Shown here: positions 8,547-17,477 of the stretch, piece after piece
Numbering within the stretch: position 1 is the stretch's first letter
Layout: every line of letters begins with the position of its first letter
DNA from: Burkholderia lata
GTDB taxonomy: Bacteria > Pseudomonadota > Gammaproteobacteria > Burkholderiales > Burkholderiaceae
Assembly (NCBI RefSeq): GCF_000012945.1
Contig: NC_007510.1
Coordinates: forward strand, 1,674,001 to 1,738,000
Direction: 5' to 3'
Length of the DNA: 64,000 bases
Notes under the pieces: generated by a model
Told to the model about the DNA's origin: nothing
What the model saw: only the letters and a program-made list of their open reading frames with translations
Database searches by the model: none
Program-made: the position numbers and the translations under genes

Positions 8547-8984
8547 ATGGAACACTACACGCCGAAGAATTTCCTGCACACCGAAAGCGTGGGGTTCATG
8601 CTCGTGAAGGCGCGCAATCTGATCACGTCCGAGATGGATGCGGCGTTGAAGGATCTCGATATCACGGCGCAGCAAATGGGCGTCCTGCTGTCCCTGCGTA
8701 CCGGCATTGCGGCGACGCCGTTCGAATTGTCGAAGCTGCTCGGCGTCGACACCGGGCTGATGACGCGCGTGCTCGACAAACTGGAGGGCAAGGGGCTCGT
8801 CGAGCGGTCGCGCAGCGTGAGCGATCGGCGGGTGGTGAACCTCGCGCTGACCGAAGCGGGGCAGGCGGTGGCCGCGCAGATTCCGGAGATCGCGCCGAAG
8901 GTGCTCAACGCCCGCTTGCGGAAATTCTCGAGGGCCGAGTTTGACGAACTGTCACGGCTGCTGCACAAGTTCATCGGCGAGTAA
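8547..8984 (+). CDS. MarR-family transcriptional regulator
   Basis: A 145-residue winged-helix protein. The recognition region reads LDITAQQMGVLLSLRT...PFELSKLLGVDTGLMTRVLDKLEGKGLVERSRSVSDRRVVNLALTEAG in pieces, with the MarR wing signature SVSDRR. It probably represses its own transcription and the efflux pump just upstream and is relieved by a phenolic or drug-like ligand. I take the ATG at 8547: earlier in-frame starts lie inside the operator and would put the promoter within the gene. The chosen start has no strong ribosome-binding site. Confidence 0.88.
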   Translation: MEHYTPKNFLHTESVGFMLVKARNLITSEMDAALKDLDITAQQMGVLLSLRTGIAATPFELSKLLGVDTGLMTRVLDKLEGKGLVERSRSVSDRRVVNLALTEAGQAVAAQIPEIAPKVLNARLRKFSRAEFDELSRLLHKFIGE

Positions 8985-9014
8985 GCCGGGCGCCGTTTCC
9001 TGGCGCCGGAAATG

Positions 9015-9044
9015 AAAAAAGGCCGGCAAAAGCCGACCTTTTTT
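9015..9044 (-). terminator. Intrinsic terminator of tRNA-Leu copy 3
   Basis: Arms 9015-9027 and 9032-9044 (AAAAAAGGCCGGC and GCCGACCTTTTTT) form a stem with a T run on the minus strand; near-copy of the terminators at 4801 and 5298. Confidence 0.8.
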
Positions 9045-9053
9045 GAATACAGA

Positions 9054-9140
9054 TGGTGCCCAGGAGAGGACTCGAACCTCCACGATGTTGCCACCGCTAG
9101 GACCTGAACCTAGTGCGTCTACCAATTCCGCCACCTGGGC
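9054..9140 (-). tRNA. tRNA-Leu (anticodon CAG), copy 3
   Basis: Same 87-nt sequence as the copies at 4839 and 5337. The 45 bp upstream of its 5' end, up to and including the -10 box, are identical to those of copy 1. Confidence 0.97.
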
Positions 9141-9176
9141 ACGTTTTGCAGTAGCTGCTTGCTGCAAAGAAGCGAA

Positions 9177-9204
9177 ATTATAGCGCCCCAATTATTCGTG
9201 TCAA
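9177..9204 (-). promoter_or_regulatory. Sigma-70 promoter of tRNA-Leu copy 3
   Basis: Consensus TTGACA (9199-9204) and TATAAT (9177-9182) on the minus strand, 16 bp apart. The -10 box and leader are identical to copy 1, while the -35 flank and spacer differ. Confidence 0.88.
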
Positions 9205-9210
9205 CACTTT

Positions 9211-9228
9211 TTTGCGATGCATCGCAAA
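9211..9228. promoter_or_regulatory. 18-bp perfect palindrome between tRNA-Leu copy 3 and rnr
   Basis: TTTGCGATGCATCGCAAA is a perfect palindrome starting six bases upstream of the tRNA -35 box. It could be an operator for the divergent tRNA or rnr promoters; no regulator can be named. Confidence 0.45.
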
Positions 9229-9334
9229 CCGGGCTCCGCCGCGCCTGCAGGCGGCATTCCGGTCATTTGGCGACACAGGCGGGTGATAGAATGACCCGCC
9301 GCCGTCAATATAGAACTGTCTGAAGGACACCTCT

Positions 9335-9424
9335 ATGTTGATGCCGTGCACCATCAATCAACGCAACGAGAACAACCATCGACAAACCCTTGAGCAAATA
9401 TCCGTACCCCATTCCGAGCCGTGA
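9335..9424 (+). CDS. Candidate 29-codon leader ORF overlapping the start of rnr
   Basis: The ATG at 9335 has AAGGA seven bases upstream, a better ribosome-binding site than rnr itself has. It encodes a 29-residue polar peptide (MLMPCTINQ...PHSEP) and ends at 9424, 35 bp inside rnr in a different frame. It could couple ribosomes to the TTG start of rnr. It may equally be chance; no peptide family is recognised. Confidence 0.35.
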   Translation: MLMPCTINQRNENNHRQTLEQISVPHSEP

Positions 9425-11876
9425 AGAAATTCTCGGCGTGCTGCGTACGAGCGACGCGCCGCTGGCCGCCAACGACATCGCCGAAGCACTGTCGATCAAG
9501 CGTCAGGAGCGCGAGGGGTTCTTCCGGCGTGTCGCCGCGATGGAACGCGACGGCCAGATCCGCCTCGACAAGCGCGGCCATTACCAGTTGACCCATCCGT
9601 CGAACTTCGTCGCCGGGCGCGTGCAGGGGCATCGCGACGGCTACGGGTTCGTGATCCGCGACGACGGCCAGGACGACCTGTTTTTGCCGAACGGCGAAAT
9701 GCAGAAGGTGATGCACAACGATCGCGTGCTCGCACGGATCGTCGGCTACGATCGTCGCGGCCGCCCGGAAGGGCACGTCGTCGAAGTCACCGAGCGCGCG
9801 AACAAGCGCGTGATCGGCCGCCTGCTCAACGAGAACGGCGCGCTGATCGTCGCACCGGAAGACAAGCGCATCGGCCATGACATCCTGATCACGCAGAACG
9901 TGAAGAAGGCGAAGGTCGGGCAGGTCGTCGTTGTCGAGCTGACCGATTTCCCGAGCCGCCATTCGCAGCCGCTCGGCCGTGTCGTCGAGGTGCTCGGCGA
10001 CATCGACGATCCGGGCATGGAAATCGAAATCGCGGTGCGCAAGTACGGCGTGCCGCACGAATTCAGCCAGCCGGCGCTCGACGAAGCCGCCGCGCTGCCC
10101 GACAAGGTGCGGCCGACCGACCTGCGTTTCCGCGTCGACCTGCGCGACGTGCCGCTCGTGACGATCGACGGCGAGGACGCCCGCGACTTCGACGACGCCG
10201 TCTACTGCGAGCCGGTCAAGGTCGGCCGCGGCGACGGCTACCGCCTGATCGTCGCGATCGCCGACGTGTCGCACTACGTACAGCCGGGCAGCGGGCTCGA
10301 TGCCGACGCGCTCGAGCGCAGCACGTCGGTCTACTTCCCGCGCCGTGTGATTCCGATGCTGCCGGAGAAGCTGTCGAACGGCCTGTGCTCGCTGAATCCG
10401 CAGGTCGACCGCTGCGTGCTCGCGTGCGACATGGTGATCACCGCGCGCGGCGAGATCAAGGCGTACCAGTTTTATCCGGCCGTCATCCATTCGGCTGCGC
10501 GCCTCACGTACACCGAAGTCGCGGCCGTGCTGTCGAACACGAAGGGGCCGGAGGCGGCGCGCCGCGCGGATATTCTGCCGCACCTGCAGGATCTGTACGG
10601 CGTCTACAAGTCGCTGTTCGCCGCGCGGCAGAAGCGCGGCGCGATCGACTTCGACACGACCGAGACCTACATCGTCTGCAACTCGCAGGGCAAGATCGAG
10701 CAGATCGTGCCGCGCCAGCGTAACGACGCGCACAAGCTGATCGAGGAATGCATGCTGGCCGCGAACGTCTGCGCGGCCGATTTCCTGAAGCGCAACAAGC
10801 ATCCGGGCCTGTACCGCGTGCACGCGGGGCCGACGCCGGAGAAGCTCGAGAACCTGCGCGCGTTCCTGCGCGGCATGGGCCTTTCGCTCGGTGGCGGCGA
10901 CAAGCCGCATGCGAGCGACTACGCGGCGCTGATGGCGCAGATCCGCGACCGGCCCGATGCGCAGATGCTGCAGCCGATGTTGCTGCGCTCGATGCAGCAG
11001 GCCGTCTACAGCCCGGACAACATCGGTCACTTCGGCCTGGCCTACGAGGCATACGCGCACTTCACGAGCCCGATCCGCCGTTATCCGGACTTGCTCACGC
11101 ACCGCGCGATCTACGCGATCCTGTCCGGCAAGAAGTACACGCCGAAGGCGCCGGACGGTTTCGAGCTGAACACCGCGCTGTCGCCGCGCGCCCGCGCGAT
11201 GCAGCAGGCCGACGACGAATCGCGCGGCCGCTCGCGCTCGAACACGGCGATCTGGGAAGAACTCGGCCTGCACTGCTCGGCGAACGAGCGCCGCGCGGAT
11301 GAAGCATCGCGCGACGTCGAAGCCTGGCTCAAGTGCTACTTCATGCGCGACAAGCTCGGCGAGGAGTACGGCGGGATGGTGAACGGCGTCACGTCGTTCG
11401 GCATCTTCGTGCAGCTCGACACGCTCTTCATCGAAGGGCTCGTGCACGTCACGGAACTCGGCTCGGACTACTTCCAGTACGACGAGATCAAGAACGAGCT
11501 GCGTGGCGAACGCACGGGCATCCGTTATCGCCTGTCGGATCGCGTGCGCGTGCAGGTGAGCCGCGTCGATCTCGATGCACGCAAGATCGATTTCCGGCTC
11601 GTGCGCGATACGCCGGTGAAGGCGCCGCGTCCGTCGCCCGTGCCGGCTTCCGCGGGTGGCGGTGTCGACCGCGGCAATGGTCCGCGCGTACGCGCACTGC
11701 CGCAGGCGGAGGAGCCCGCGCCGCGCCGCAAGAAGGCCGCAAGCGCGCCGAGCGTCGCGGTGAATGAAGCGCGCGCCGCGCGTGCCGCCGCGAAGAAGAA
11801 GGGCGGCAGCGGCAGCGGTGGCGGTGCGGCGGCGAAGCCGACCGCGAAGAAGACACGCGCCCGCAAGAAGTATTGA
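9390..11876 (+). CDS. rnr: Ribonuclease R (3'-5' exoribonuclease)
   Basis: An 828-residue hydrolytic exoribonuclease that degrades structured RNA and takes part in mRNA decay and rRNA quality control. In order: an N-terminal helix-turn-helix (about residues 10-65), two cold-shock RNA-binding domains, the catalytic RNB domain with TIDGEDARDFDDAV at about 257-270, an S1 domain (about 655-735, GMVNGVTSFGIFVQLDTLFIEGLVHV), and a Lys/Ala/Arg-rich tail. The RNB acidic residues are all present. The start is the TTG at 9390; the next in-frame ATG would delete the helix-turn-helix. No strong ribosome-binding site precedes it, but a short ORF overlaps it. rlmB follows, the same pairing as in many proteobacteria. 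Confidence 0.95.
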   Translation: MSKYPYPIPSREEILGVLRTSDAPLAANDIAEALSIKRQEREGFFRRVAAMERDGQIRLDKRGHYQLTHPSNFVAGRVQGHRDGYGFVIRDDGQDDLFLPNGEMQKVMHNDRVLARIVGYDRRGRPEGHVVEVTERANKRVIGRLLNENGALIVAPEDKRIGHDILITQNVKKAKVGQVVVVELTDFPSRHSQPLGRVVEVLGDIDDPGMEIEIAVRKYGVPHEFSQPALDEAAALPDKVRPTDLRFRVDLRDVPLVTIDGEDARDFDDAVYCEPVKVGRGDGYRLIVAIADVSHYVQPGSGLDADALERSTSVYFPRRVIPMLPEKLSNGLCSLNPQVDRCVLACDMVITARGEIKAYQFYPAVIHSAARLTYTEVAAVLSNTKGPEAARRADILPHLQDLYGVYKSLFAARQKRGAIDFDTTETYIVCNSQGKIEQIVPRQRNDAHKLIEECMLAANVCAADFLKRNKHPGLYRVHAGPTPEKLENLRAFLRGMGLSLGGGDKPHASDYAALMAQIRDRPDAQMLQPMLLRSMQQAVYSPDNIGHFGLAYEAYAHFTSPIRRYPDLLTHRAIYAILSGKKYTPKAPDGFELNTALSPRARAMQQADDESRGRSRSNTAIWEELGLHCSANERRADEASRDVEAWLKCYFMRDKLGEEYGGMVNGVTSFGIFVQLDTLFIEGLVHVTELGSDYFQYDEIKNELRGERTGIRYRLSDRVRVQVSRVDLDARKIDFRLVRDTPVKAPRPSPVPASAGGGVDRGNGPRVRALPQAEEPAPRRKKAASAPSVAVNEARAARAAAKKKGGSGSGGGAAAKPTAKKTRARKKY

Positions 11877-11920
11877 GCGTTCGGGGCGGCGCCAGCGACC
11901 GCCCTGCAGTATCGAGAGAC

Positions 11921-11953
11921 GCCGCGTCACCGGCCATCAGCCGGCAACGCGGC
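11921..11953 (+). terminator. Stem-loop after rnr, probable weak terminator
   Basis: GCCGCGT (11921-11927) pairs with ACGCGGC (11947-11953), with an inner CCGG/CCGG stem. It is followed by a T-rich but interrupted tract. It may only partly stop transcription into rlmB. Confidence 0.5.
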
Positions 11954-12024
11954 GCTTTCCTTTTCCATGGATCGCGGCTGCGCGCGTCGCGCGGTCGCAC
12001 GTTTGATCGAAGGTTGTTCCAGTC

Positions 12025-12768
12025 ATGTCACGTCTGAAGGTTCTTTACGGTTTTCATGCGGTGACCGCACGTTTGCGGCACGATGCATCGACGGTTGCGG
12101 AGGTGCTGTACGACCAGACGCGCCGTGACCGCCGGATGCAGGACTTCCTGCACACCGCGAAGGAAGCGGGCGTGCGGCTGATCGCGGCCGACGAAACGCG
12201 CCTGTGGGGCCTCGCGCATACCGAGCGTCACCAGGGCGTCGTCGCGCGTGTCGAGGACATCCCGCTCGCACAGAACCTGTCGGAGCTGCTCGACGGCATC
12301 CAGGGCCCGGCGCTGCTGCTGGTGCTCGACGGCGTCACCGATCCGCACAACCTCGGCGCGTGCCTGCGTGTCGCCGATTCGGCCGGCGCGCACGCGGTGA
12401 TCGCGCCGCGCGACCGTGCGGTCGGCCTCAACGCCACCGCGGCCAAGGTCGCGAGCGGCGCGGCCGATACGGTGCCGTACATCACGGTGACGAACCTCGC
12501 CCGCGCGCTGCGCGAGCTGAAGGAGGCCGGCGTGTGGATCATCGGCACGTCGGACGAGGCATCGGCAACGCTCTACGAAACGAAGCTCGACGGCCCCGTC
12601 GCGCTCGTGATGGGCGCGGAAGGCGAAGGCATGCGCCGGCTGACGCGCGACACCTGCGACGAAGTGATGAGCATTCCGATGGCCGGCAGCGTGGAAAGCC
12701 TGAACGTATCGGTCGCAAGCGGCGTGTGCCTGTACGAAGCCGTGCGCCAGCGGCGCGTGAAGGGCTGA
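12025..12768 (+). CDS. rlmB: 23S rRNA (guanosine-2'-O-)-methyltransferase RlmB
   Basis: A 247-residue SpoU/TrmH-family methyltransferase that methylates the 2'-hydroxyl of a guanosine in 23S rRNA (G2251 in E. coli). The N-terminal RNA-binding substrate domain ([10 protein letters not shown]) is followed by the knotted SPOUT domain with its three motifs: [28 protein letters not shown] and [15 protein letters not shown]. Length matches the family. It lies 148 bp after rnr in the same direction. The upstream ribosome-binding site is weak. Confidence 0.96.
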   Translation: MSRLKVLYGFHAVTARLRHDASTVAEVLYDQTRRDRRMQDFLHTAKEAGVRLIAADETRLWGLAHTERHQGVVARVEDIPLAQNLSELLDGIQGPALLLVLDGVTDPHNLGACLRVADSAGAHAVIAPRDRAVGLNATAAKVASGAADTVPYITVTNLARALRELKEAGVWIIGTSDEASATLYETKLDGPVALVMGAEGEGMRRLTRDTCDEVMSIPMAGSVESLNVSVASGVCLYEAVRQRRVKG

Positions 12769-12865
12769 CACAGCCCGTCCCGCGCGCCCTGCGCGGGCCT
12801 CGAATGACCCGAACGACGCGTGCCGCGATCCGATGTGGCACGCGGCTCTCCGGAGCTCGCGACCG

Positions 12866-13738
12866 ATGACCCTGTTACGCGTTGGTGCATCCTGCGCCGT
12901 GCTGTGCCTGCTGGCCGCCTGCACGTCGCCGTCGCTCGTCGAACGCGGCACCTACTACGCCGACACGAGCCTGCACGCGCGCGGCGCCGATTCGCGGGTC
13001 CGCTTTCTCGTGATGCATTACACCGAAAGCGACGAGGCGAAATCGCTGCGCACGCTGACGGGCGATTCGGTCAGCGTGCACTACGTCATCCCGCCGCAGG
13101 CGCGTATCGAGCGCGGGATGCCGGTCGTCTACCAGCTCGTTCCGGAATCGGAGCGCGCGTGGCACGCGGGCGTCAGCGAGTGGCAGGGCACGACCGAGTT
13201 GAACGCGGTGTCGATCGGCATCGAGAACGTGAACCGCGGGCCGCTTGATCCGCAAAACCGCACCTGGCAGCCTTATCCGCCCGAACAGGTCGCGGCGCTG
13301 ACCCGGCTGTCGAAGGACATCGTCGCGCGCTACGGGATTCCGCCGACGCGCGTGGTCGGACACAGCGACATCGCGCCACAACGCAAGATCGATCCGGGGC
13401 CGCTGTTTCCGTGGCATGCGCTCGCCCAGGCCGGCGTCGGCGCGTGGCCGGACGATGCGACCGTGACCGCGCGGCTCGGCGGTCGTGATCCGCATGCGCC
13501 GGTCGACGTGCGCGAACTGCAGCTCAAGCTCGCGCGCTACGGTTACGACTTGGCCACCGATGGCGTGCTCGACGCCCGCACGCGACGCGTGTTCGCGGCT
13601 TTCCAGATGCATTTCAGGCCGTCCGGCTATGCGGGCAACCCGGACGCCGAAACCGACGCAATCGCGCAGGCGTTGCTCGACAAGTACTTCCCCGGCACGC
13701 AACCGGCGGACAACGCGCCCGAGGCGGGCGCGCCCTGA
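12866..13738 (+). CDS. N-acetylmuramoyl-L-alanine amidase, outer-membrane lipoprotein (AmiD/AmpD family)
   Basis: A 290-residue lipoprotein with a signal peptide ending in the lipobox LLAAC. It has an Amidase_2 domain whose zinc ligands are seen in LVMHYTES and in [14 protein letters not shown], and a C-terminal peptidoglycan-binding domain ([14 protein letters not shown]...[10 protein letters not shown]). It should cleave the bond between N-acetylmuramic acid and L-alanine in peptidoglycan fragments, facing the periplasm as E. coli AmiD does, rather than acting in the cytosol like AmpD. The start at 12866 is chosen because it places the signal peptide at the N-terminus; the earlier ATG adds charged residues. 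Confidence 0.92.
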
Positions 13739-13830
13739 GTCCACAGCGCACGGCACCCCGAAAAACGCGGGGCGGTCATCCGAGTCCGGTAAACTGGCGG
13801 TTTTCCGCAATCCCGCAGCATTACCACTCC

Positions 13831-14526
13831 ATGACTCAAGACGAACTCAAACGCCTCGTCGGCCAGGCCGCCGCTGATTACGTGATCCAGAACGTGCCGG
13901 AAGGCGCCGTGATCGGCGTCGGCACCGGCTCGACTGCCAACTGCTTCATCGACGCGCTCGCCGTCGTCAAGGCCCGCTATCGCGGCGCCGTATCGAGCTC
14001 CGTCGCCACGACCGAACGCCTGAAGTCGCACGGCATCAAGGTGTTCGACCTGAACGAGGTCGACTCGCTGCAGGTGTATGTCGACGGCGCCGACGAGATC
14101 GACGCGAGCGGCGCGATGATCAAGGGCGGTGGCGGCGCGCTGACGCGCGAGAAGATCGTCGCGTCGGTGGCCGATACGTTCGTCTGCATCGCGGACGCCA
14201 GCAAGCGCGTGCCGGTGCTCGGCGCGTTCCCGCTGCCGATCGAAGTCGTGCCGATGGCGCGCACGGCGATCGGCCGGCGCGTGACCGCCCTCGGCGGCGT
14301 GCCGGTGCTGCGCGTGACGAAGGACGGTGCGCCCTACATCACCGACAACGGCAACGAGATCATCGACGTGAAGGGGCTGCAGATCGCCGATCCGCGTGGT
14401 TTCGAAGCGCAGGTGAACGCATGGCCGGGCGTCGTGACGGTCGGCCTGTTCGCCGAGCGCGGCGCGAATCTGTGCTTGCTCGGCACGGAAAACGGCGTTG
14501 AAACGATCGTTTATTCGGCTAATTGA
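13831..14526 (+). CDS. rpiA: Ribose-5-phosphate isomerase A
   Basis: A 231-residue enzyme interconverting ribose 5-phosphate and ribulose 5-phosphate in the pentose phosphate pathway. Family motifs are intact: [15 protein letters not shown] (phosphate loop), VDGADEID and [15 protein letters not shown], which contains the catalytic region, and ending [10 protein letters not shown]. Single gene with its own terminator at 14602-14640. Confidence 0.97.
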
Positions 14527-14601
14527 AAGATACGACAAGCAGTCCGTAATGACGTGTCACATGTCGTAATGGACTGAATGTTTAAATCTTGTGGAAATCG
14601 G

Positions 14602-14640
14602 GGCCCGGTAGGCGCAATGCGCTTCCCGGGCCTTATTTTT
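14602..14640 (+). terminator. Intrinsic terminator of rpiA
   Basis: GGCCCGG (14602-14608) pairs with CCGGGCC (14626-14632), with a further inner AGGCGC/GCGCTT stem, and is followed by TTATTTTT. Confidence 0.82.
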
Positions 14641-14805
14641 AGCCGTATAAATCACCCCGTCAAAAAGAGGGATAACCCTGTCAGGTGTTTACCAGATAGC
14701 GAAATATCCTCGAACTCATCAACTTATAGATCATAAGAACAGTCGTAACCAGGGCCGGCGGAACTGCGGAGCAGGTGTTCGCAAATCGACGCACGGGGAG
14801 GTGTC

Positions 14806-15522
14806 ATGGAGCAGGGCAAAGACCGGTCACTGGTCGCCAAAGTGATGGATGGGCTTGTCTCGGGTATCGTCGAAGACAAGTACGGCGGCATCTTGCCGCC
14901 GCAGGACGTGCTGTCGAAAGAGTTCGATGTGAGTCGCACCGTGATGCGGGAAGCGCTATCGATGTTGCTTGCGCGCGACATGCTCGACGTGCGACCGAAA
15001 GTCGGCACGCGCGTGCGGCCGATGCGCGACTGGCGGATGATCGACGAAGACGTGGTGAGCTGGCGATTCCGGGCGAAACCCGATCCGCAGTTCATGCGCG
15101 ACGTCATCGAATTCCGGATGCTGATCGAGCCGCGCGCAACCGCGCAGGCGGCGGTGCGTGCAACGGCTGCCGACATCGCGGGCATCCGCGAAGCGTTCGA
15201 TGCGTTCAAGGTGCTGCAGCCGGGCGACCCCGGCTACGACACGGCGGACGAGTTGCTGCACACGCGCATCGTTCAGGCGAGCGGCAACCAGTTTTTCCAG
15301 CAGATGGCGGCGATCGTGCGCGGTGCGGTGCGTCTCGTGAATCCGCGTGTCGTGCAGAAGGAAGGTGCGCACGAGATCGTGGTGAAGGCACATGCGCGTG
15401 TGGTCGACGCGATCGAGCGTCGCGATCCGCGCGAAGCCGAAGCCGCATCGCTCGCGCTGATCGATTTCAGCGCCGACGAAATCTCGCGCGATTTCTCCGT
15501 CGACGTGCCTATGCGCGCCTGA
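14806..15522 (+). CDS. GntR/FadR-family transcriptional regulator
   Basis: A 238-residue regulator. An N-terminal winged helix-turn-helix (about residues 8-72, including LPPQDVLSKEFDVSRTVMREALSML split over the two helices) is followed by an all-helical FCD ligand-binding domain whose metal-binding pattern is visible in EFRMLIEP, HTRIVQASGN and KAHARVVDAI. A GGGGAGG ribosome-binding site precedes the ATG. The ligand is probably a carboxylate or sugar acid. It is upstream of a sugar-type oxidoreductase in the same direction (101 bp), but whether it regulates that gene is unknown. Confidence 0.9.
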   Translation: MEQGKDRSLVAKVMDGLVSGIVEDKYGGILPPQDVLSKEFDVSRTVMREALSMLLARDMLDVRPKVGTRVRPMRDWRMIDEDVVSWRFRAKPDPQFMRDVIEFRMLIEPRATAQAAVRATAADIAGIREAFDAFKVLQPGDPGYDTADELLHTRIVQASGNQFFQQMAAIVRGAVRLVNPRVVQKEGAHEIVVKAHARVVDAIERRDPREAEAASLALIDFSADEISRDFSVDVPMRA

Positions 15523-15623
15523 CGCTGCGCGTGTCGCTCATCCGTGTGCCGCCGGGCCGTTTATCATGACGACCGGCCGGCAGCGTGCCGGCCACCGTCA
15601 TACGACCGACACGGAAGATCAGG

Positions 15624-16610
15624 ATGAACGACAACGACCATCGCCCGGTGCGCTTCGGCATCGTCGGCGCAGGCAGCATTGCGCGCCGCTTCGCGCAAAG
15701 CCTCGCTCACGTGCCGGGCGCCACGCTCGCCGGTGCCTGGGCCCGCCGCACCGATGCCGCGGCAGCCTTTTGCGGAACGCACGGCGGTACGCCTGCCGAG
15801 AGTCTCGAAGCACTCCTGGCGAGCGATATCGACGCGGTTTACATCGCGACGCTCCATGACAGTCACGCGCAGTACACGCTGGCCGCGCTTGCTGCCGGCA
15901 AGGCCGTGCTGTGCGAAAAGCCCGCGACGTTGAACGCGGCGCAGCTCGACACCGTGCTGCGTGCGGCACGCGACGCCGGGCGGCTTTTCATGGAAGCGAT
16001 GAAGCCGCCGTTCTTTCCGTTGTACCGTCAGCTGCGCGCGCATCTGCACGACGATCCGATCGGCGAGATCCGGCTCGTGCGGGCAGGGTGCGCGTCGTCG
16101 TCGGTACCGGACGACCACTCCGTCTATCGCCTCGATCGCGCGGGCGGCGCGCTGCTCGATATCGGGATCTACGAGACGTTTCTCGCGGTCGACTGGCTCG
16201 GCGCAGCGCGCGACGTGCAGACGCTCGGCCGCGTCGGCGCTACGGGTGTCGACCTGTTCGCCAGCCTGAACAGCGTGCACGCGAACGGCGGGATCGCGCA
16301 GCTCTTTTGCGGGCTCGACGTGATGGGGCGCGGCGACGCGCTGATCGCCGCGGCCGGCGGCCACGTGACGATTCACGAGAAGTGGTGGAATCCCGCGCGT
16401 GCGACGATTCGCTATGCGGACGGGCGCACCGTCGAACTCGATGCGCCGGTCGACGGTGGCGGGCTGAACTACGAGACCGCGCATTTCTGCGACCTGCTGC
16501 GCGCGGGCAAGACCGAAAGTCCGATCATGACGCACGTCCATTCGCGGCAGATGATCGCGATGACCGATGCCGCGCGAGCGGCGCTCGGCGTGCGTTATTC
16601 GGGGGAGTAA
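15624..16610 (+). CDS. Gfo/Idh/MocA-family oxidoreductase
   Basis: A 328-residue NAD(P)-dependent dehydrogenase. The N-terminal Rossmann motif is FGIVGAGSIARRFAQ and the EKP motif of the family is CEKPATLNA near residue 103. The C-terminal half is the substrate domain, with GGALLDIGIYETFLA. The family oxidises sugars, inositols or dihydrodiols; the substrate cannot be told from sequence. Start at 15624 follows GGAAGATCAGG. It may share a transcript with the GntR gene before it. Confidence 0.88.
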   Translation: MNDNDHRPVRFGIVGAGSIARRFAQSLAHVPGATLAGAWARRTDAAAAFCGTHGGTPAESLEALLASDIDAVYIATLHDSHAQYTLAALAAGKAVLCEKPATLNAAQLDTVLRAARDAGRLFMEAMKPPFFPLYRQLRAHLHDDPIGEIRLVRAGCASSSVPDDHSVYRLDRAGGALLDIGIYETFLAVDWLGAARDVQTLGRVGATGVDLFASLNSVHANGGIAQLFCGLDVMGRGDALIAAAGGHVTIHEKWWNPARATIRYADGRTVELDAPVDGGGLNYETAHFCDLLRAGKTESPIMTHVHSRQMIAMTDAARAALGVRYSGE

Positions 16611-16662
16611 GCGGGAAGCGGGGTGCCGGGCGCGCGCGAGCGGCCCGGCGGACGGCGTGCGC

Positions 16663-17355
16663 TCAGTGCCGCGACGGCAGCGACAGGCGCTTTTCGTACC
16701 AGCGCTGCACCCATTCGAGGATCTGGCACAGGATCCAGTACACGGCCGCGGCGGCGAGATAGAGCGGCAGCGGCTGATAGGTCGCCGCGATCACTTCCTG
16801 CGCGCTGCGCAGCAGTTCGGTCACGGTGATCACGGACACGAGCGAGGTGTCCTTGATCAGGCTGATCAGGCTGTTCGACAGGCTCGGCACCGCGATGCGC
16901 AGCGCCTGCGGGCCGATCACGTAGCGCAGCGTCTGCCCCCACGACAGCCCGAGGCTATACGCGGCGAGCCATTGGCCGCGCGCGATCCCGTTGATCGCGC
17001 CGCGCATGCTTTCCGACATGTAGGCGGCGACGTTCGCCGACAGCGCGATGACGCCGGCGGGCGTCGGGTCGAGTGAGATGCCGAGGCTCGGCAGCCCGTA
17101 ATAGATGACGAAGATCTGCACGAGCAGCGGCGTGCCGCGCATCAGGCTCACGTACGCGCGTGCCAGCCACGCGAGCGCGTTGACCCAGATGCGTTCGAAG
17201 CCGTCGAGTGCTTCGCTTTGCCGGATGCCCATCATCGCGAGCACGACGGCGCCAAGCAGGCCGAACACCATCGACAGCACGGCGAACTTGACGGTCAGAA
17301 CGGCGCCCTGGGCGAGCACCGGCAGCGATTGGACGAGCAGGGACGTTGTCGACAT
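16663..17355 (-). CDS. Polar amino acid ABC permease, L-cystine type (TcyL/YecS family)
   Basis: A 230-residue inner-membrane permease with about five hydrophobic segments and the HisM-family loop ending SYMSESMRGAINGI-like (AAYMSESMRGAINGIARGQWLAA) plus DTSLVSVITVTELL. It works with the binding protein encoded just upstream at 17478. An ATPase gene is not in this cluster, so it must come from elsewhere. The cystine assignment comes from overall resemblance of both proteins to TcyJ/TcyL and is an inference. Confidence 0.85.
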   Translation of the reverse strand: MSTTSLLVQSLPVLAQGAVLTVKFAVLSMVFGLLGAVVLAMMGIRQSEALDGFERIWVNALAWLARAYVSLMRGTPLLVQIFVIYYGLPSLGISLDPTPAGVIALSANVAAYMSESMRGAINGIARGQWLAAYSLGLSWGQTLRYVIGPQALRIAVPSLSNSLISLIKDTSLVSVITVTELLRSAQEVIAATYQPLPLYLAAAAVYWILCQILEWVQRWYEKRLSLPSRH

Positions 17356-17411
17356 GGAATACGAATCGAATGTGTGCGCGAAAGCGCAATCATAAACCGG
17401 ACGAATAAAAC

Positions 17412-17443
17412 AAAGGGCGGCATCGTTACGGATGCCGCCCTTT
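17412..17443 (-). terminator. Intercistronic stem-loop between binding-protein and permease genes
   Basis: A perfect 13-bp stem (17412-17424 with 17431-17443, arms AAAGGGCGGCATC and GATGCCGCCCTTT) with a 6-nt loop. On the minus strand it is followed by G then a short T run. It would end part of the transcripts and protect the upstream mRNA, giving more binding protein than permease. Confidence 0.7.
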
Positions 17444-17477
17444 CCGGCCCGCCGTCAGGCGGGAAATGCAGGCGTGC

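Noticed and set aside
9354..11930. An 858-codon minus-strand open frame opposite rnr
   Set aside because: Its composition (Arg, Ala, His, Val rich, no domains) is the mirror of the high-GC rnr coding frame.
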